From NCBI GenBank assembly GCA_905221605.1, contig CAJNDS010000039.1, forward strand, positions 1-64,000: a DNA stretch of 64,000 nucleotides. The letters are read 5' to 3'. Positions 13,038-24,287 of the stretch are shown here, one piece after another; position 1 is the stretch's first letter, and every line of letters starts with the position of its first letter. The translations under genes were made by a program, and so were the position numbers. The notes beneath the pieces were generated by a model that had not been told where the DNA came from, did no database searches, and saw nothing but the letters and a program-made list of their open reading frames with translations. Source of the stretch: Symbiodinium natans (Eukaryota; Sar; Dinophyceae; Suessiales; Symbiodiniaceae).

Positions 13038-14730
13038 GGGAGCTCGAAGTTCCAAGAAAATACCGTCCCGCCTCCGCTTCATCAGTTCAACTTTGCTTTG
13101 GTTGACAACATGCATGGGGACCAGGCACCTAGGATCTTGTATTGTTCAACCGACAGACCCTGATTATGGCATATTCCGCAATGTGCGTGGTCCCGGTTTA
13201 CCTCAAAGTAGAACGCGCTGGATGTCACACATTGCACATCCCAACTGGTGTGTGACTTGGTAGGTCAAGCTAAACCTGTGACATGAACATGGCTCTCCTT
13301 TGCTAGCTCTCCTTTACTAATTGTAATGTTGTGACAGCAGGTTCAGGCTCAAACGGCGCCGCATTGATCCCAGTACTTCCGCCGGTGTTGAGCACGTGGA
13401 TGTGTTTGTGATGAGTTTCGAGTCTCACACTCCCCATGTAGTAAGTATTTGGTAGTTTTTGTCACACTGGATGTCAAATTCCGCTGGACGATTTGGCTGT
13501 CTTCAGGCATGATCTGGCGTTGTCATACGCGCAGGTAGAACTTCTTGCTTTTTTCCCGCGCACCATGCACGCCGCCACGACGTTACCGCTGAAAGAGTTG
13601 TGTGTGTGTGTGTGTGTGTACGACACCTTGCTTGCGGGATTTGCTCGTCTTTCATGATTTCCAGCAGGGGCGTGGGAGGCCCTTGGAGGCCCTTGCTAAC
13701 AGAGACATCTTTGAGTCCCGACTCACGTGCCTGCATCCTTTTTCAGGGTTTAGGTGTGTGATGTGTGGGTTGGGGTGCACCGTAATTACCGTAATCATTG
13801 GAAAGTCAGAGGGAGGATTGCGCAAGTGTTGTGTTTTGTGAAGGCCGCGACAGAGGCATGGCTGGGCCACCGCTTCCAAATCCGGCCAGCAGTGCCGCGC
13901 CGGAAAACGCTTTGCCTGTGCTTATTCAAAGAGCCATCCCAAGCCATGCCCTTAGAGTGCTGCAAGAATGAGAGGCGATGCCTGGCCGACTTCAGACTGG
14001 GTCTCGGGCCGGCAAGCGGGCAGCGCTCCAACTGGGGCCGCGGCGAGCGCGGCGAGCGCGGCGAGCTCTGCTCCTGCTTTCTTTGGAGGCGAGCCGAGCA
14101 CCTGATCCAATAGATTTCTTTGTGGCCCTTTTTCTCTGCTTTGAGGAAGCCTCACGCAGCCCCGCAAAGAAGGCAGAGCAGAGCGCGGCATCCTGAGCAT
14201 GCTTTCAGAGCATCGTGTCGAGAGGGCTACTGTAGCCGGGCTGGCAGTGCCCTTGTGAGGCAAGAGTGTGCAGCCCGTGGCGCACGCACAGCCTCCTTCC
14301 TCGGCAGAGGCAAGTGTGGCATCTTCTCTTCGACCCTAATGCGTGTTGTGATCTGCAGGTGAGGCATGTCAGGGAGACTGTCCCGAAGGAATCGCCGGCG
14401 CGGCCAGCACGGCTAGGTGGGGGAGCACGGGACAACTGGGGCACATAGGACGGGAAGAAAAAAGGAATGCAAGACGGTGCAGTCACCCGCAAGGTCGATC
14501 CATGGAAGAACCGCCACGGCCTCTTCCCATGGCAGGCAGTGTCCAATCTTCACTAGGAATTTGAGCCAGATCGGTTTTGTCCTGGGCAGAATCGGCGTCG
14601 GCACCCTCGCTGCACGCAACGGCGAAGCAAACGCAGGAAGCTCCTGCATGCATCAGCATCAGCATGCAAATCAGCCCCATCACCATCCCATCACCCATCA
14701 CCTGGCGCTCATCAGCTTCGACGGAGATTT
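13038..14730. other. No confidently recognised gene
   Basis: Several frames are open, and the stretch 13978-14196 (+) is Arg/Ala-rich, but no domain can be named. This may be the intron-rich upstream part of the gene whose last exons lie at 14740-14968. Confidence 0.4.
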
Positions 14731-14739
14731 TCCATCAGG

Positions 14740-14968
14740 TGCGTGCCAGGAAGCCGGAGGTCGCAGATGTGAACATGGACATCGAAGCGGTGCTGGAGGA
14801 CTGCACACATTGACAGCACTTTTCCAAGACTGTTAAGTTGGTGGCTTGATGTTGATTCAGCTTTTCCCCTTGTTCCCCTTGTAAGTTCCGGCTTCTCAAG
14901 CCAACTCGAAAGGCACAGAAGCGGCGCATCGAGGGCTTGAAGAACAAGCTCAACATGACCATTGCCTG
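14740..14968 (+). CDS. Possible last two exons of an unidentified gene
   Basis: An exon-like piece at about 14742-14810 encodes RARKPEVADVNMDIEAVLED. After a short intron-like gap, about 14887-14968 encodes a basic helix (RLLKPTRKAQKRRIEG, then LKNKLNMTIA) ending in TGA. Joining the two gives a continuous charged helix. No function is recognised and the upstream exons are not identified. Confidence 0.35.
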
Positions 14969-15170
14969 AACCTCCCATTCGTGGGAGACGTAGCGGACGC
15001 AGCGACCTTTTAGAAGATCTCCGCGAATTCACCCCCGAGAGAAAAGAGAAAGGCACTAGATCTGCATCGTGGTTCGGTCGCGGCAGGTCTTGTGTTGTTG
15101 CTCAGAGTGAGTATAGATCTTTTAGTTGCAATCGCTTGCGCGCGCCGCCTCGGAAAGTTATCCATCCAAG

Positions 15171-15186
15171 GGGGGGGGGGGGGGGG
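15171..15186. repeat. Poly-G run next to a GC-rich motif
   Basis: A run of about 16 g follows cgcttgcgcgcgccgcctcgg (positions 15133-15153). A near-identical motif, again followed by G-rich sequence, sits at 50708-50728. Confidence 0.8.
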
Positions 15187-15741
15187 TGCGGTCTCAGCAG
15201 GGGTCCCAGCGGGTTCCTGGAGTCTAAAGTTCCAGAAATCTTTGATGTTTCATTGTGTTTCTACCCCTTCCCCAATCAGCTCCAAAACAAAAGTCTTGAC
15301 ACCAGAGCTGCTGATTCAGGGAAACTCTGACAGCAAAAGCTCGACGAAATTGCTTGGTCCAGCAGCTGCAAGCAGGTATCGGACCTCTTGTCGCAAAGCT
15401 TTCGGATTGTGTTGCCAAACATCACCAAACCTTTCGAATTTCCATACGCGATGCCAGAAAGATCAATCAAAAGCGCGTTCGTGTTACGGGCATCTTTCAT
15501 TTGAACATTTCTCGTAGTTCTCCATCCTCAGCTGGGACTGCTTGCGGGTGAAGGCGGTTGGTAGTTCCGAAATTTTGCGGCATCTGTGGCCAAGCTTCCA
15601 TGTACAGTTTGGCCAGTTGCATAGGGCATGGGCTTGTCCACGACGTGGCGGGACTCCACTGCATGAGCCGAATTCCTGTGCCGTTGAAGCTGAACTTGTA
15701 GAGCCTCGCGGGAGGGGTAGAACCGGGGCCGAGTTCCAGCC

Positions 15742-16583
15742 ATGGCCTACGGCCCCTTGGCGCAATGCGCCTTCATGTCAGGGCCATCCCCTTTCAAGAA
15801 GAAGGCCTGATGGGCATGACATGGCACGAGCATGTAGTGCCTTTGGCCTCTGATGGCATGGGCAGCACGGTGCAATTTGCCATTTGCGCTTCTGTGCTTT
15901 GCTGATAGGCGCCGCCCAGCAATGAGAAGAAGACGTTCAAAGACATGCTGCCGCCGTGGAAAGCGCCAGATCGATGTGAAGCACCTCCACCAGGTTCTTT
16001 CATGTTGTACTGCTTCGATATGGAAGAGGCAAAGGCGGATCCCAATGCCGCAAGTCGGTCGCTGCCGTTGGACGAAATGTCTGCCGTCGTTTTTGGCTCT
16101 TCGCAGGATGTCGACGGCATGGTCTATGATGGCAACAAGGGCGTCAGGCCAGAGCATGCCGCCATCTACTACATGAAGAGTCGGTGGTTCCTCAAGGCAG
16201 TCAATGGGCCGGTGACAGTTGAGAGTATGACATTGCACCCCCACCTCAAAGACTCAGATGGCAAGCCGCCCAAGCGCTACTCCTCGGCGATAACCAAGAA
16301 GATGGAGACCATAGAGCCCATGGACGCAAAGAGAAAGCTGACCAGAGAGTTCTGTGTGTTTCGTCTTGGCGACTCAGACCGTCGGTTCTGGATTGGTGGG
16401 CCTTTGCCAGTGGGCGATGGAGAAACAGAAGAGGCCGGCAGTGGTGCAGGGGCTGCGCCCGAAGGCCGTGCCGAGCGGAAGAAAGACCGCAAAGAGCGAG
16501 AGAAGGAGCGCGACCGCAAGGAGGATCGCGACCGGGATCGCTCACGCTCCCCTCGCAGTCGCAGCCGCAAGAGAAGGCGCTAA
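15742..16583 (+). CDS. FHA-like domain protein with RS tail, copy 1
   Basis: Exon 1 (15742-15804) starts at an ATG in a good context (gccATGgcc) and encodes MAYGPLAQCAFMSGPSPF plus KKK. Removing a GC-AG intron (15805-15908) continues in frame with APPSNEKKTFKDMLPPW and on to the TAA after 16580, for about 245 residues. The middle part (GVRPEHAAIYYMKSRWFLKA ... FCVFRLGDSDRRFWIG) resembles an FHA phosphothreonine-binding fold: a His-Ala-Ile after a conserved turn, then a late 'FRLGDSDRRFWIG' strand. The assignment is by eye. The C-terminus is an RERD/RS block ending SRSPRSRSRKRRR. SNIP1-like splicing factors also pair FHA with RS, in the opposite order. An ag just upstream of the ATG could accept a trans-spliced leader, but this is inferred. 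Confidence 0.75.
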
Positions 16584-16900
16584 GACGCTGAGCCTACCAG
16601 CTCCCAATACTGCGGACATGCGGATGTGGAATCTAAGGGAAATGGCTCATTGCTGCTTCAGCCGTGACAGATGCACAGTGTCTTCGGTCTTGTGCCGTGG
16701 GTGGTGGGACTTGCTCACATGTGTCGTAGTCTCTGTTGAACTGCAGCACCATGTAATGATGGAGTATAGTTTCGACACCTGCCCAGCTTACCGAAATTTG
16801 TCCTGTTCATTCACGCTGCCGCTGCTGTGAAGGTACTAGCCTGCGATTTCCCAGGTGTGGGGCCTCGCGGGAGGGGTAGAACCGGGGCCGAGTTCCAGCC

Positions 16901-17742
16901 ATGGCCTACGGCCCCTTGGCGCAATGCGCCTTCATGTCAGGGCCATCCCCTTTCAAGAAGAAGGCCTGATGGGCATGACATGGCACGAGCATGTAGTGCC
17001 TTTGGCCTCTGATGGCATGGGCAGCACGGTGCAATTTGCCATTTGCGCTTCTGTGCTTTGCTGATAGGCGCCGCCCAGCAATGAGAAGAAGACGTTCAAA
17101 GACATGCTGCCGCCGTGGAAACCGCCAGATCGATGTGAAGCACCTCCACCAGGTTCTTTCATGTTGTACTGCTTCGATATGGAAGAGGCAAAGGCGGATC
17201 CCAATGCCGCAAGTCGGTCGCTGCCGTTGGACGAAATGTCTGCCGTCGTTTTTGGCTCTTCGCAGGATGTCGACGGCATGGTCTATGATGGCAACAAGGG
17301 CGTCAGGCCAGAGCATGCCGCCATCTACTACATGAAGAGTCGGTGGTTCCTCAAGGCAGTCAATGGGCCGGTGACAGTTGAGAGTATGACATTGCACCCC
17401 CACCTCAAAGACTCAGATGGCAAGCCGCCCAAGCGCTACTCCTCGGCGATAACCAAGAAGATGGAGACCATAGAGCCCATGGACGCAAAGAGAAAGCTGA
17501 CCAGAGAGTTCTGTGTGTTTCGTCTTGGCGACTCAGACCGTCGGTTCTGGATTGGTGGGCCTTTGCCAGTGGGCGATGGAGAAACAGAAGAGGCCGGCAG
17601 TGGTGCAGGGGCTGCGCCCGAAGGCCGTGCCGAGCGGAAGAAAGACCGCAAAGAGCGAGAGAAGGAGCGCGACCGCAAGGAGGATCGCGACCGGGATCGC
17701 TCACGCTCCCCTCGCAGTCGCAGCCGCAAGAGAAGGCGCTAA
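16901..17742 (+). CDS. FHA-like domain protein with RS tail, copy 2
   Basis: Second intact copy: exon 1 is 16901-16963, the GC-AG intron is 16964-17067, and exon 2 is 17068-17742. It differs from copy 1 by one visible base, giving Pro instead of Ala in the MLPPWKxPDRC segment near the start of exon 2. Both copies keep the ATG context, the intron and the full reading frame, so both could be expressed. The repeat includes only about 40 bp upstream of the ATG. If the two copies are transcribed together and separated by trans-splicing, as is known for dinoflagellate tandem genes, that short 5' flank would be enough (inference). Confidence 0.75.
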
Positions 17743-17942
17743 GACGCTATGCCTATCAAGTTATGTTCGATGCAATTCTGACGGTCGACTGTGCAGCCGG
17801 AAAATGTCCTGAGTTTACTTGGCCTGTTGATGCACATGCTTGTGCATTCAGATGCCTTGAAGGGCGTGGCCCCCTGCGATATCCATGATCTGTCCGCTGG
17901 CTTCGCACCTGCAGACACTGCAAAATCACACACAAGGCAACA

Positions 17943-18014
17943 ATAAGTGACGCAGTGACGTAGTGACGTGGTGACGTAGTGACGTAGTGACGTAGTGACG
18001 TAGTGACGTAGTGA
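17943..18014. repeat. 8-bp tandem repeat (gtgacgta), about 8 copies
   Basis: Head-to-tail gtgacgta with one gtgacgtg variant near the start, lying between the FHA gene pair and the next gene. Confidence 0.9.
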
Positions 18015-18056
18015 TCCAGAGCTCGGAGCCACCCCGGAGCCATCCCGTGCCTTGCC

Positions 18057-19535
18057 ATGGTGGGCAGCGGCTACTGTTGTGTCAGATATTGGATCTTGCT
18101 TGTCTTGCTTGTTGCTTTCAACCTGTGTCTGTCCTTGCCTGGGAGCTTGGTAAGGGTGAGCTTCGTCCAGGCTGCACATAGTCACAAGAGGCTCAAGACG
18201 CACAAGAGATGCCCACGCAGAAGCAGGGACTTTGAATCAGACTTGTCCGTGCAGGAGATGTTGCGTTTGCACAGCCAACGCTCCAGCCCTGCGCAAAAGC
18301 AGGATAAGAGCAAGACACCCGGCTCCAAATCACTGAGCCCACCTCCCAGCATTCTCACACCAGAGGTCCTGCAAGCAAAGCCAAGCTGGCTACGCTCAAA
18401 GCCGGCAGCGGAGCTCCCCTGCGTCTTCACGCCTCGGGAGGAGGGTGAGCGGCAGCTTGGGGAGCCCGTTGAACTGAAGTTTTGGCAGAATGCGTACGTC
18501 CGGTTGTGGGACTACGCCCGAGCGAACACTGCCGGGGCAGTTGCTGTTCGGTATCGCCGCGGCTCCCTGGCGAGAAGTCCCCACGTCTTCGCCCTATGGC
18601 CTGCAGCGCTGCGGGAGCGCCGCGCCCCAAGAGAGATCCAAAAGATCAAGAGAGAGGTGGCTGGTACCTTGGGGCCTTGGGGCCTTGGGGGGGGGGAACC
18701 CCAACTTATTTCGCGGCCACACGTGGGTGACTTTATCAGAGTCTCTGAGGCAGCATGCAGGGGCTGATCCTTGGCATGTTCAACCTCACTGCAGGAAGCC
18801 GAGTCTTTGACTTTTGAGCAGCTGCAATCACTGCATTCACTGCATAGAGAAATCGCCCAAATGGCCCAATGGCCAAAGAGGAGCCCCCCGAAAAAATGCC
18901 ACGTAGACTGGCACGTGAGGTCAAGACGGTCAACCCTTTTCCAATTCTGCGCCTCATGCGGCCTCCAGATGAGACAGATGAGGAACATCCGACGCTGTGT
19001 GCAGTGTCAGTGAGTGCCAGTGAGTGCCAGTGTGTCACAGGGCCCAATCAAGGGCAAAGACCATCCAAAAGGCACACTGTTGCACATCACATGGCAGTTG
19101 CTCTTGAGTCAGGAGCTTGAGGCGAACGAGCCGGCGGAGCTGAACGCCTTCTTAAGAAGCTTGGGGGCAGCTGTAGGATGCCATACCGCGCCGGTGTGAA
19201 GATGCTGCCAAAGACAACGCAGAAAGAACAGCAAGGGAGACGAAAAGACCTAAGTAGGGGGAGGGGGGGGGGGGGTGCATTTTCGGACGTGCCACGAGCT
19301 AGGAAGCTTGCGGGACCCGACCAAGCAGGGCGCTGCCATTCGAGTTGGACCCTCAGGGCTCTGCGCTAGCCTATGGAGTAGGACACTGCAGGACTTTATG
19401 GCGCAGCTCTTTGCGCAACATAAGCGACTCGGTTCATGTGCCCAATCTTGCAAAGACAAGGACATGCCAACCGCTGACCGGCGCGCTTTGCTTGCATGGC
19501 TGGCTGCGGGTGGCGGGGGGCCCGTGAACATTTCT
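18057..19535 (+). CDS. Unidentified multi-exon gene, possibly the 5' part of the rhomboid gene
   Basis: Four exon-like pieces lie in a row on the + strand. About 18172-18640 is Ser/Pro/Lys-rich, then QNAYVRLWDYARANTAG. About 18795-19011 follows a gcag acceptor and reads EAESLTFEQLQSLHSLHREI, ending in a Cys-x2-Cys ... Cys-x2-Cys knuckle (CASCGLQMRQMRNIRRCVQC). About 19075-19180 reads ITWQLLLSQELEANEPAELN. About 19365-19510 reads LQDFMAQLFAQHKRLG ... DRRALLAWLAAG. A hydrophobic stretch before the first piece (18090-18140) could be a signal anchor or chance. The Cys4 arrangement suggests a zinc ribbon. No family is recognised, and whether these exons join the rhomboid frame downstream cannot be decided here. 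Confidence 0.4.
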
Positions 19536-19569
19536 TGAGCAGAAAAAGTGCTTTCAGTGCGGTTTTGGG

Positions 19570-20499
19570 ATGCAGTTGATCACTTTGCTTGGCTTGCAAA
19601 GCCTTCTGGGAAGTGGTGGTCTGTCTTGCATCCAGAGTAGTGCCGCTCGATGGGAGAATCCTGCATGTAATGGCTCATCGAAGGAGATTCTACTCATTCT
19701 ACTCTTGCAATGGAGCATCGACCCAAATCTCGTGGCGGCTTGTGAAATGAGAGACGGGGCCAGAAAACTTGGAAAGCAGGAGGCCGAGGAGGCCAAGGAG
19801 GCCGAGGAGGCCCAGGAGGCCAAAGAGGAGGCCAAAGAGGAGGCCAAAGGAGGCCGCGCCAACCAGAAGGTCCTTTGTGGCCTGCTGGCAACAAATGCTG
19901 CAACATTCTCGCTGTGGATGTTGGCCCCGCATCTTGGGAAGTCCAGTCGTGCGGGCCGCTTGCTAGCAGGTCACTTTCTGTGCAGCCGCTGGCACCTGCG
20001 CCATGGGAGGTTTCATACGCTGGTGACAAGCTGCATGTCGCACCAGCGCCCTCTGCATTTTCTTCTAAATTCCTGTGCATTGTGGACAATCGGACGAGTC
20101 GCTGCAGAAGAGTTAACAGTCCAGGAGCAGCTATCTCTTGTTTCTGTTTGTTCAGTTGGCTCGAGTCTCGGACACATTGTTTTTCACCAGCGCCCAGTGT
20201 TGGGCGCAAGTGGTTTGCTTATGGGCCTTCTATCATCGTCCAGCCTCATCCAACCAGAGCGACGATTTCATGTGCTCTTTGTGGGTACCTTCTCAATGGC
20301 GCAGCTGTGCGATGTCGCTCTTGCTTCGAATCTGATTGGCTTTTTTCTGCGCGCTCAACTGTCCTCAGTCGCCTGGGCAGCTCATCTAGGTGGAAGCGCA
20401 GCGGGATTTGGCTTTGGCATTGCAGCGCGTCTTTTCGGCGACGCTCGCTTCGCAGACCCGGTTTCGCTCAGGAAAGGCGGGGATCACTGGCGTTTTTAA
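19570..20499 (+). CDS. Rhomboid-family intramembrane serine protease (PARL-like)
   Basis: A single open frame of up to 309 codons carries the rhomboid signature. HFLLN (residues 163-167) matches the HxxxN oxyanion motif of TM2. GASG (212-215) holds the nucleophile Ser214 in a GxSG box, and AAHLGG (270-275) holds the catalytic His272. The spacing and the AHLGG context resemble mitochondrial PARL-type rhomboids more than GlpG, though this was judged by eye. Such enzymes cleave transmembrane substrates within the membrane. Residues 70-95 are an Ala/Glu/Lys repeat from a 9-bp gaggccaag array, and the true start may be the ATG at 19747 or an upstream exon. The domain itself has no intron, which is unusual beside its neighbours. 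Mitochondrial location is inference. Confidence 0.8.
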   Translation: MQLITLLGLQSLLGSGGLSCIQSSAARWENPACNGSSKEILLILLLQWSIDPNLVAACEMRDGARKLGKQEAEEAKEAEEAQEAKEEAKEEAKGGRANQKVLCGLLATNAATFSLWMLAPHLGKSSRAGRLLAGHFLCSRWHLRHGRFHTLVTSCMSHQRPLHFLLNSCALWTIGRVAAEELTVQEQLSLVSVCSVGSSLGHIVFHQRPVLGASGLLMGLLSSSSLIQPERRFHVLFVGTFSMAQLCDVALASNLIGFFLRAQLSSVAWAAHLGGSAAGFGFGIAARLFGDARFADPVSLRKGGDHWRF

Positions 20500-21805
20500 A
20501 ACACGGCCAAGAAAAGAATGCCATGGCCTGAAGAGGCAAAGAGGCACTCAGCCGCCCATGCTGTCTTGTAATGTTCTGCAGCTCGGCTCGAGGGAAGAGG
20601 GAGCGGAAAGCAACGGCATGGCTGTGGGTTCGGGGCTGAGGTTGTTTGCATGCTTAAGTCACTGCCCCTCGCTTACATCCCGTTTGAAATTCACCCTTTT
20701 GACGCTTTTACTCGTGAGGCTCGGGACGACCAAGGCGCTTGCTCTTGGCAGGAAAGCTCTCGCCAGCTGCGTAGAGGGCACATGGGCAGGGGTCGAGCAT
20801 GGTAGAGCCATGTAGAGCCAAGAGACGCCAAAGGGGCTTTCGGCTTGTTTCTCTCAGTTTTCTCGCCAGGAGCTGCAGGCGGCCTGGCAGTGTGGTTTCT
20901 TAGCAATGGCGGCCAGCTAGAAGGCGGGGGCGGCTAGTGGGCTAACCACAGCCTCGGCCATGTCGGCCCCCTTGGCAGGCTTCCTGGGCCCTTCATCTCA
21001 AAGCGCCACAACTTTGCAGACTTTCCGAAGGCATCTCTTGACAGGCAAGGCAAGTTGCCAGGCCCCTTGCCAGTACTTATCTGAGACGGCAAAGCCCATC
21101 GTACAGGTGCTTGGTTCGGGTCCATGTCGCTTGCTGCCGCCACTGTTGATCCTGACCCAGCGGCTGCCCGATTTGTGCGCCCTGGAGTTGGGTCCAGTTG
21201 GAATCATGTTTCCAGTTCAGTTAGCCTCGGACATGTAAGCCTATTTCATACCCGCTATTTGGCAGAAAGTCGTTGGGCTGCCGTGCGAGTGCTGCGAGCG
21301 GGATTGGTGTGCGACCAGCTGCATCGATCAAAAACAAGGCAACTCGGCGCAGGGGCAGCGCTGCAAAAGTAATCTTTGCAAAGGTGAGAGTGTTTGTGTC
21401 GCCCTGCAAGGACTGACAACGAAGTGCAACTGCCATGATTTCTTGAGTGACAAGCAGTCCTCCGAGCAGTACCTGGTGTCGGGTGCAGGAAGCACGCCAG
21501 AAAGTAGTTGTTAAGGATTTCTTCTTTTTTTCGTCTTTGTACCACCACTCCCTCTCCGTCTAGTGTACAATGCAAGCTTCAGTCTCACAGAATAAGCAAA
21601 AGGACATTAAGAGTAGTTGTATTTCAAGATCACCGGAGCTCCCACTTATGCTACACCTCCTAAGTAATTTCACAAAGTCGGACTAGAGTCAAGCTCAACA
21701 GAACAGGGTCTTCTTTCCCGGCTGATTATCACAAGCCCGCAGCTACTACCACGCAGTTCATAAAATAGGGTTTCCACAACTTGAAAGCACAGTGTCAACT
21801 ACGTG
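20500..21805. other. No recognised gene
   Basis: Frames of 70-140 codons exist on both strands. The + strand stretch at 20960-21238 looks mildly coding-like but has no motif that can be named. Confidence 0.45.
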
Positions 21806-21808
21806 ACC

Positions 21809-22082
21809 TAGCAGTAGCAGTAGCAGTAGCAGTAGCAGTAGCAGTAGCAGTAGCAGTAGAAGTAGAGCAGTAGTAGCAGTAGTAGCAGTAGTAGCAGTAG
21901 TAGCAGTAGTAGCAGTAGTAGCAGTAGTAGCAGTAGTAGCAGTAGTAGCAGTAGTAGCAGTAGTAGCAGTAGTAGCAGTAGTAGCAGTAGTAGCAGTAGT
22001 AGCAGTAGTAGCAGTAGTAGCAGTAGTAGCAGTAGTAGTAGTAGTAGTAGTAGTAGCAGTAGCAGTCGTCGTCGTCGTCGTC
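21809..22082. repeat. agtagcagt-type microsatellite
   Basis: It begins as a tagcag hexamer, becomes an agtagtagc 9-mer array and ends in agt and cgt triplets. Poly-Leu and poly-Thr/Ala frames on the minus strand are artefacts. Confidence 0.97.
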
Positions 22083-22529
22083 CTCGTAGAAGCATTTCTT
22101 GGTGCCTGGTACGTTGCCGCATGTTCTTTATAGTGTCCATGCTGCTTGGCCCAGAGCATCCATGCCCTCACGATGATTACATCCATGCTACAAGCGCGTG
22201 CGAATGGCCAGCGCGTCCATGCCAGCACGATGACTACTTCCATGATACCATTGCTTGCAAATACCTATATGAGTATGATTATGTCTGCCCAGAGCATTTT
22301 CTCACGGTTCTGAACCCCTGTAGTGAGGAAACTTTTGACTTTCAAGCTTCTTACCTCAACCCTAGATCTTAAGCTTTATACCCTGCAGTGTGGCTGGTCT
22401 GCTTGGCGGGTTGTAAAATTTAAGCCCCTTTGGTCAAGTTACTTGAGGTTTTTCGAGCCAAGAGCGAAAACGAAACCTTTCTGTGCATCCAACTCACAAT
22501 GCTCACAATGCGGAGGACTGATCAAGCTT

Positions 22530-22870
22530 CCTGCAGATGCTGCCAGAGCTCGGCTCGACAGCATGGAAGCGGGACAGGGTGAGGAGGGCTGGGCAGGCAA
22601 GGCTGGGCAGATTGAAGCAATCTTACTTGATCTCGAGTCATTGGAAGTGTTGCTCTCCGTTGGTGTATTGGTGTTTTGGTCAGTGGAGACGTGGCCGTGC
22701 CAGACCATTTGAATTGGAAAGATGCCAATCTGCTTAAGTGGAGAGCAGAGGACTGGCAAGCGGCTCGCAGGCTGGCTCGCATTGCATGTACAGCCGTGCT
22801 GCGGAAGTTCAGGATGGAAAAAATCTCCAGATCAAGCCTTCCACGCTGGGCGGCGAAGCGGGCGATGGCC
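22530..22870 (+). CDS. Possible exons of an unidentified gene
   Basis: Two stretches look coding: about 22545-22650 (ARARLDSMEAGQGEEGWAGK ... IEAILLDLESLEVLLS) and about 22690-22850 (HLNWKDANLLKWRAEDWQAA, then RRLARIACTAVLRKFRM). Both are charged and helical with normal amino-acid usage. They precede the SET gene by 150-500 bp and could be its upstream exons. No motif supports a function. Confidence 0.3.
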
Positions 22871-23029
22871 TGTTTGTCACGACAGCGATGCCGAAGTACA
22901 CCGTGTCCAGTGCCTAAATTTTAAATTAGGTATTGCCGTAGATATTGCAGATCCAACTAAACCCAGCCGCAAGTTCTCCATGCAACAGCGAGAAGGTTTC
23001 CGCCATATCAAGGAAAGCCCCTGAGCTGT

Positions 23030-23940
23030 CGCCTCAGTTCACAGGTTTCGGAGTGGAAATTCGCAGCAGTGGCCGTGCTGCAGTATTCTCAGATATTCTC
23101 AGGTCTTGCCGAGTTCCGCAAGATGAGGGGTACCCGTGAAATGGACTATGTCTACTGCCCGCTCCGCGAAGAGGCGCGCGAGAAGTTTCAAAGCGGCTGT
23201 TTTGTCCCTTAATGCTTTCCAATGCTTCCAATGCTTTTTAGTGAGGCCCTCTTCAATTTCACGGACGACCAGCTTCAGACCGTGCCCGGGATTGCCCGTC
23301 TTGTCGACAACAAACGACTCCAATGTCCTACGTCTCGCACACACACATGCGTACACATGCGCACACGCGCATACGCGCGCACACTTTCTCAGGCTGAGGA
23401 GGCTGGGGCCGCCACGACCTTCTGCGTGGATGGCCGCGTCGCGGTGGAGAAGAACCCAGTGCGCTTCATCAATGCCGCGAGAAGCAAAGAGTTGCTTGCC
23501 GGACACGTAAACATCGCTGAGTTAGCGACAAGACATCTGAAATAGAAAAGGAGGCCATCTTAAAGTTTCTGAATTCCCGAGATCGCCGAGATGTCCTGTG
23601 ATGTCCTGAGGCAGTGCAAGAAGGTGAACGTGCAGATCTGCGAGTTCGGCGATGTGGCATATTTCAGGCATCCGACACTGGGGCTCATGGGCGTGGAGTG
23701 TCATGAGCATCATGCTTTCAGGACAACGGCGGATGTGAAGAAAGGTGCTGAGCTCATCACTGACTATGGGAAAGAGTATTGGGAGGAGCCCGCAATTGCA
23801 ACTCAGCAACTCGAAGCACGTATTGACATAAACTGCAGGACTTCGAAGGTTGCTGAGAATGCCACGCCGCCATACCCCCATGCTTTCCAAAATGGAAAAA
23901 CAGAGGAGCTTCGCGCACGTTCGGCCCACGGGGCCCGAAA
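23030..23940 (+). CDS. PR/SET-type methyltransferase domain gene, partial
   Basis: At least three exons give pieces of a SET domain. About 23235-23330 reads FNFTDDQLQTVPGIARLVDN. About 23388-23490, after a ctcag acceptor, reads FCVDGRVAVEKNPVRFINAA then RSKE. About 23605-23815 reads CKKVNVQICEFGDVAYFRHP ... FRTTADVKKGAELITDYG then KEYW. RFINAAR aligns with the RFxNxAR motif of PR/SET proteins, which lack the NHxC of classical SET domains. The KKGAELITDYGKEYW block matches the C-terminal SET motif ending in the cofactor-side Tyr. The role would be Lys methylation of histone or other protein substrates if active. The start, the end and the exact introns are unresolved. The intron at about 23331-23387 holds a cacacg-type repeat. 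Confidence 0.65.
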
Positions 23941-24182
23941 GTCTTTGGCGTAAGGATCAGGATGATAATCAAAGGGAAGGGAGTTGGGTTTGTAAGAAGC
24001 TAGGATCAGAGGGCCCCCGTCTCCCCAGCCCAATCCTGACCGGTCATGGCTTGATACACGGGCACGCCAAGTGCTGTTGCAAGCTGCGCTCATCACTAAC
24101 GTGTCGCCGATCACGCTGTCGGTTCTAGTTCTTGGCTGCTCAAGACGGGGGCAAGAGGCAGCGAACCAAGACTTCAGAGAAT

Positions 24183-24287
24183 CATGATTGTGTTGATTGC
24201 ATTGCTTGCATTGATTGCGTGGATTGCATTGGTTGCATTGATTGCATTGAGCGCATTGATCGCATTGATTGTATTGATCGTCCCGTA
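24183..24287. repeat. 9-bp degenerate repeat (tgcattgat-like)
   Basis: About ten tandem variants of tgcattgat/cgcattgat in a non-coding spacer. The Cys/Ile/Asp frame across it is an artefact. Confidence 0.8.

Larger units (their letters stand above)
15702..17750. repeat. Segmental tandem duplication carrying a whole gene (copies 15702-16590 and 16861-17749)
   Basis: About 889 bp starting at gcctcgcgggaggggtag is repeated 1159 bp downstream. Translations of both copies are identical in several frames on both strands, apart from one base difference at 15963 (g) versus 17122 (c). Synonymous sites have therefore not diverged either. The 270 bp between the copies (16591-16860) are unrelated to the flanks. 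Confidence 0.97.

Noticed and set aside
15747-17403. Two identical 165-codon minus-strand frames in the FHA gene pair
   Set aside because: They are antisense shadows. The plus-strand frame has an FHA-like pattern, RS tail, good start context and an intron.
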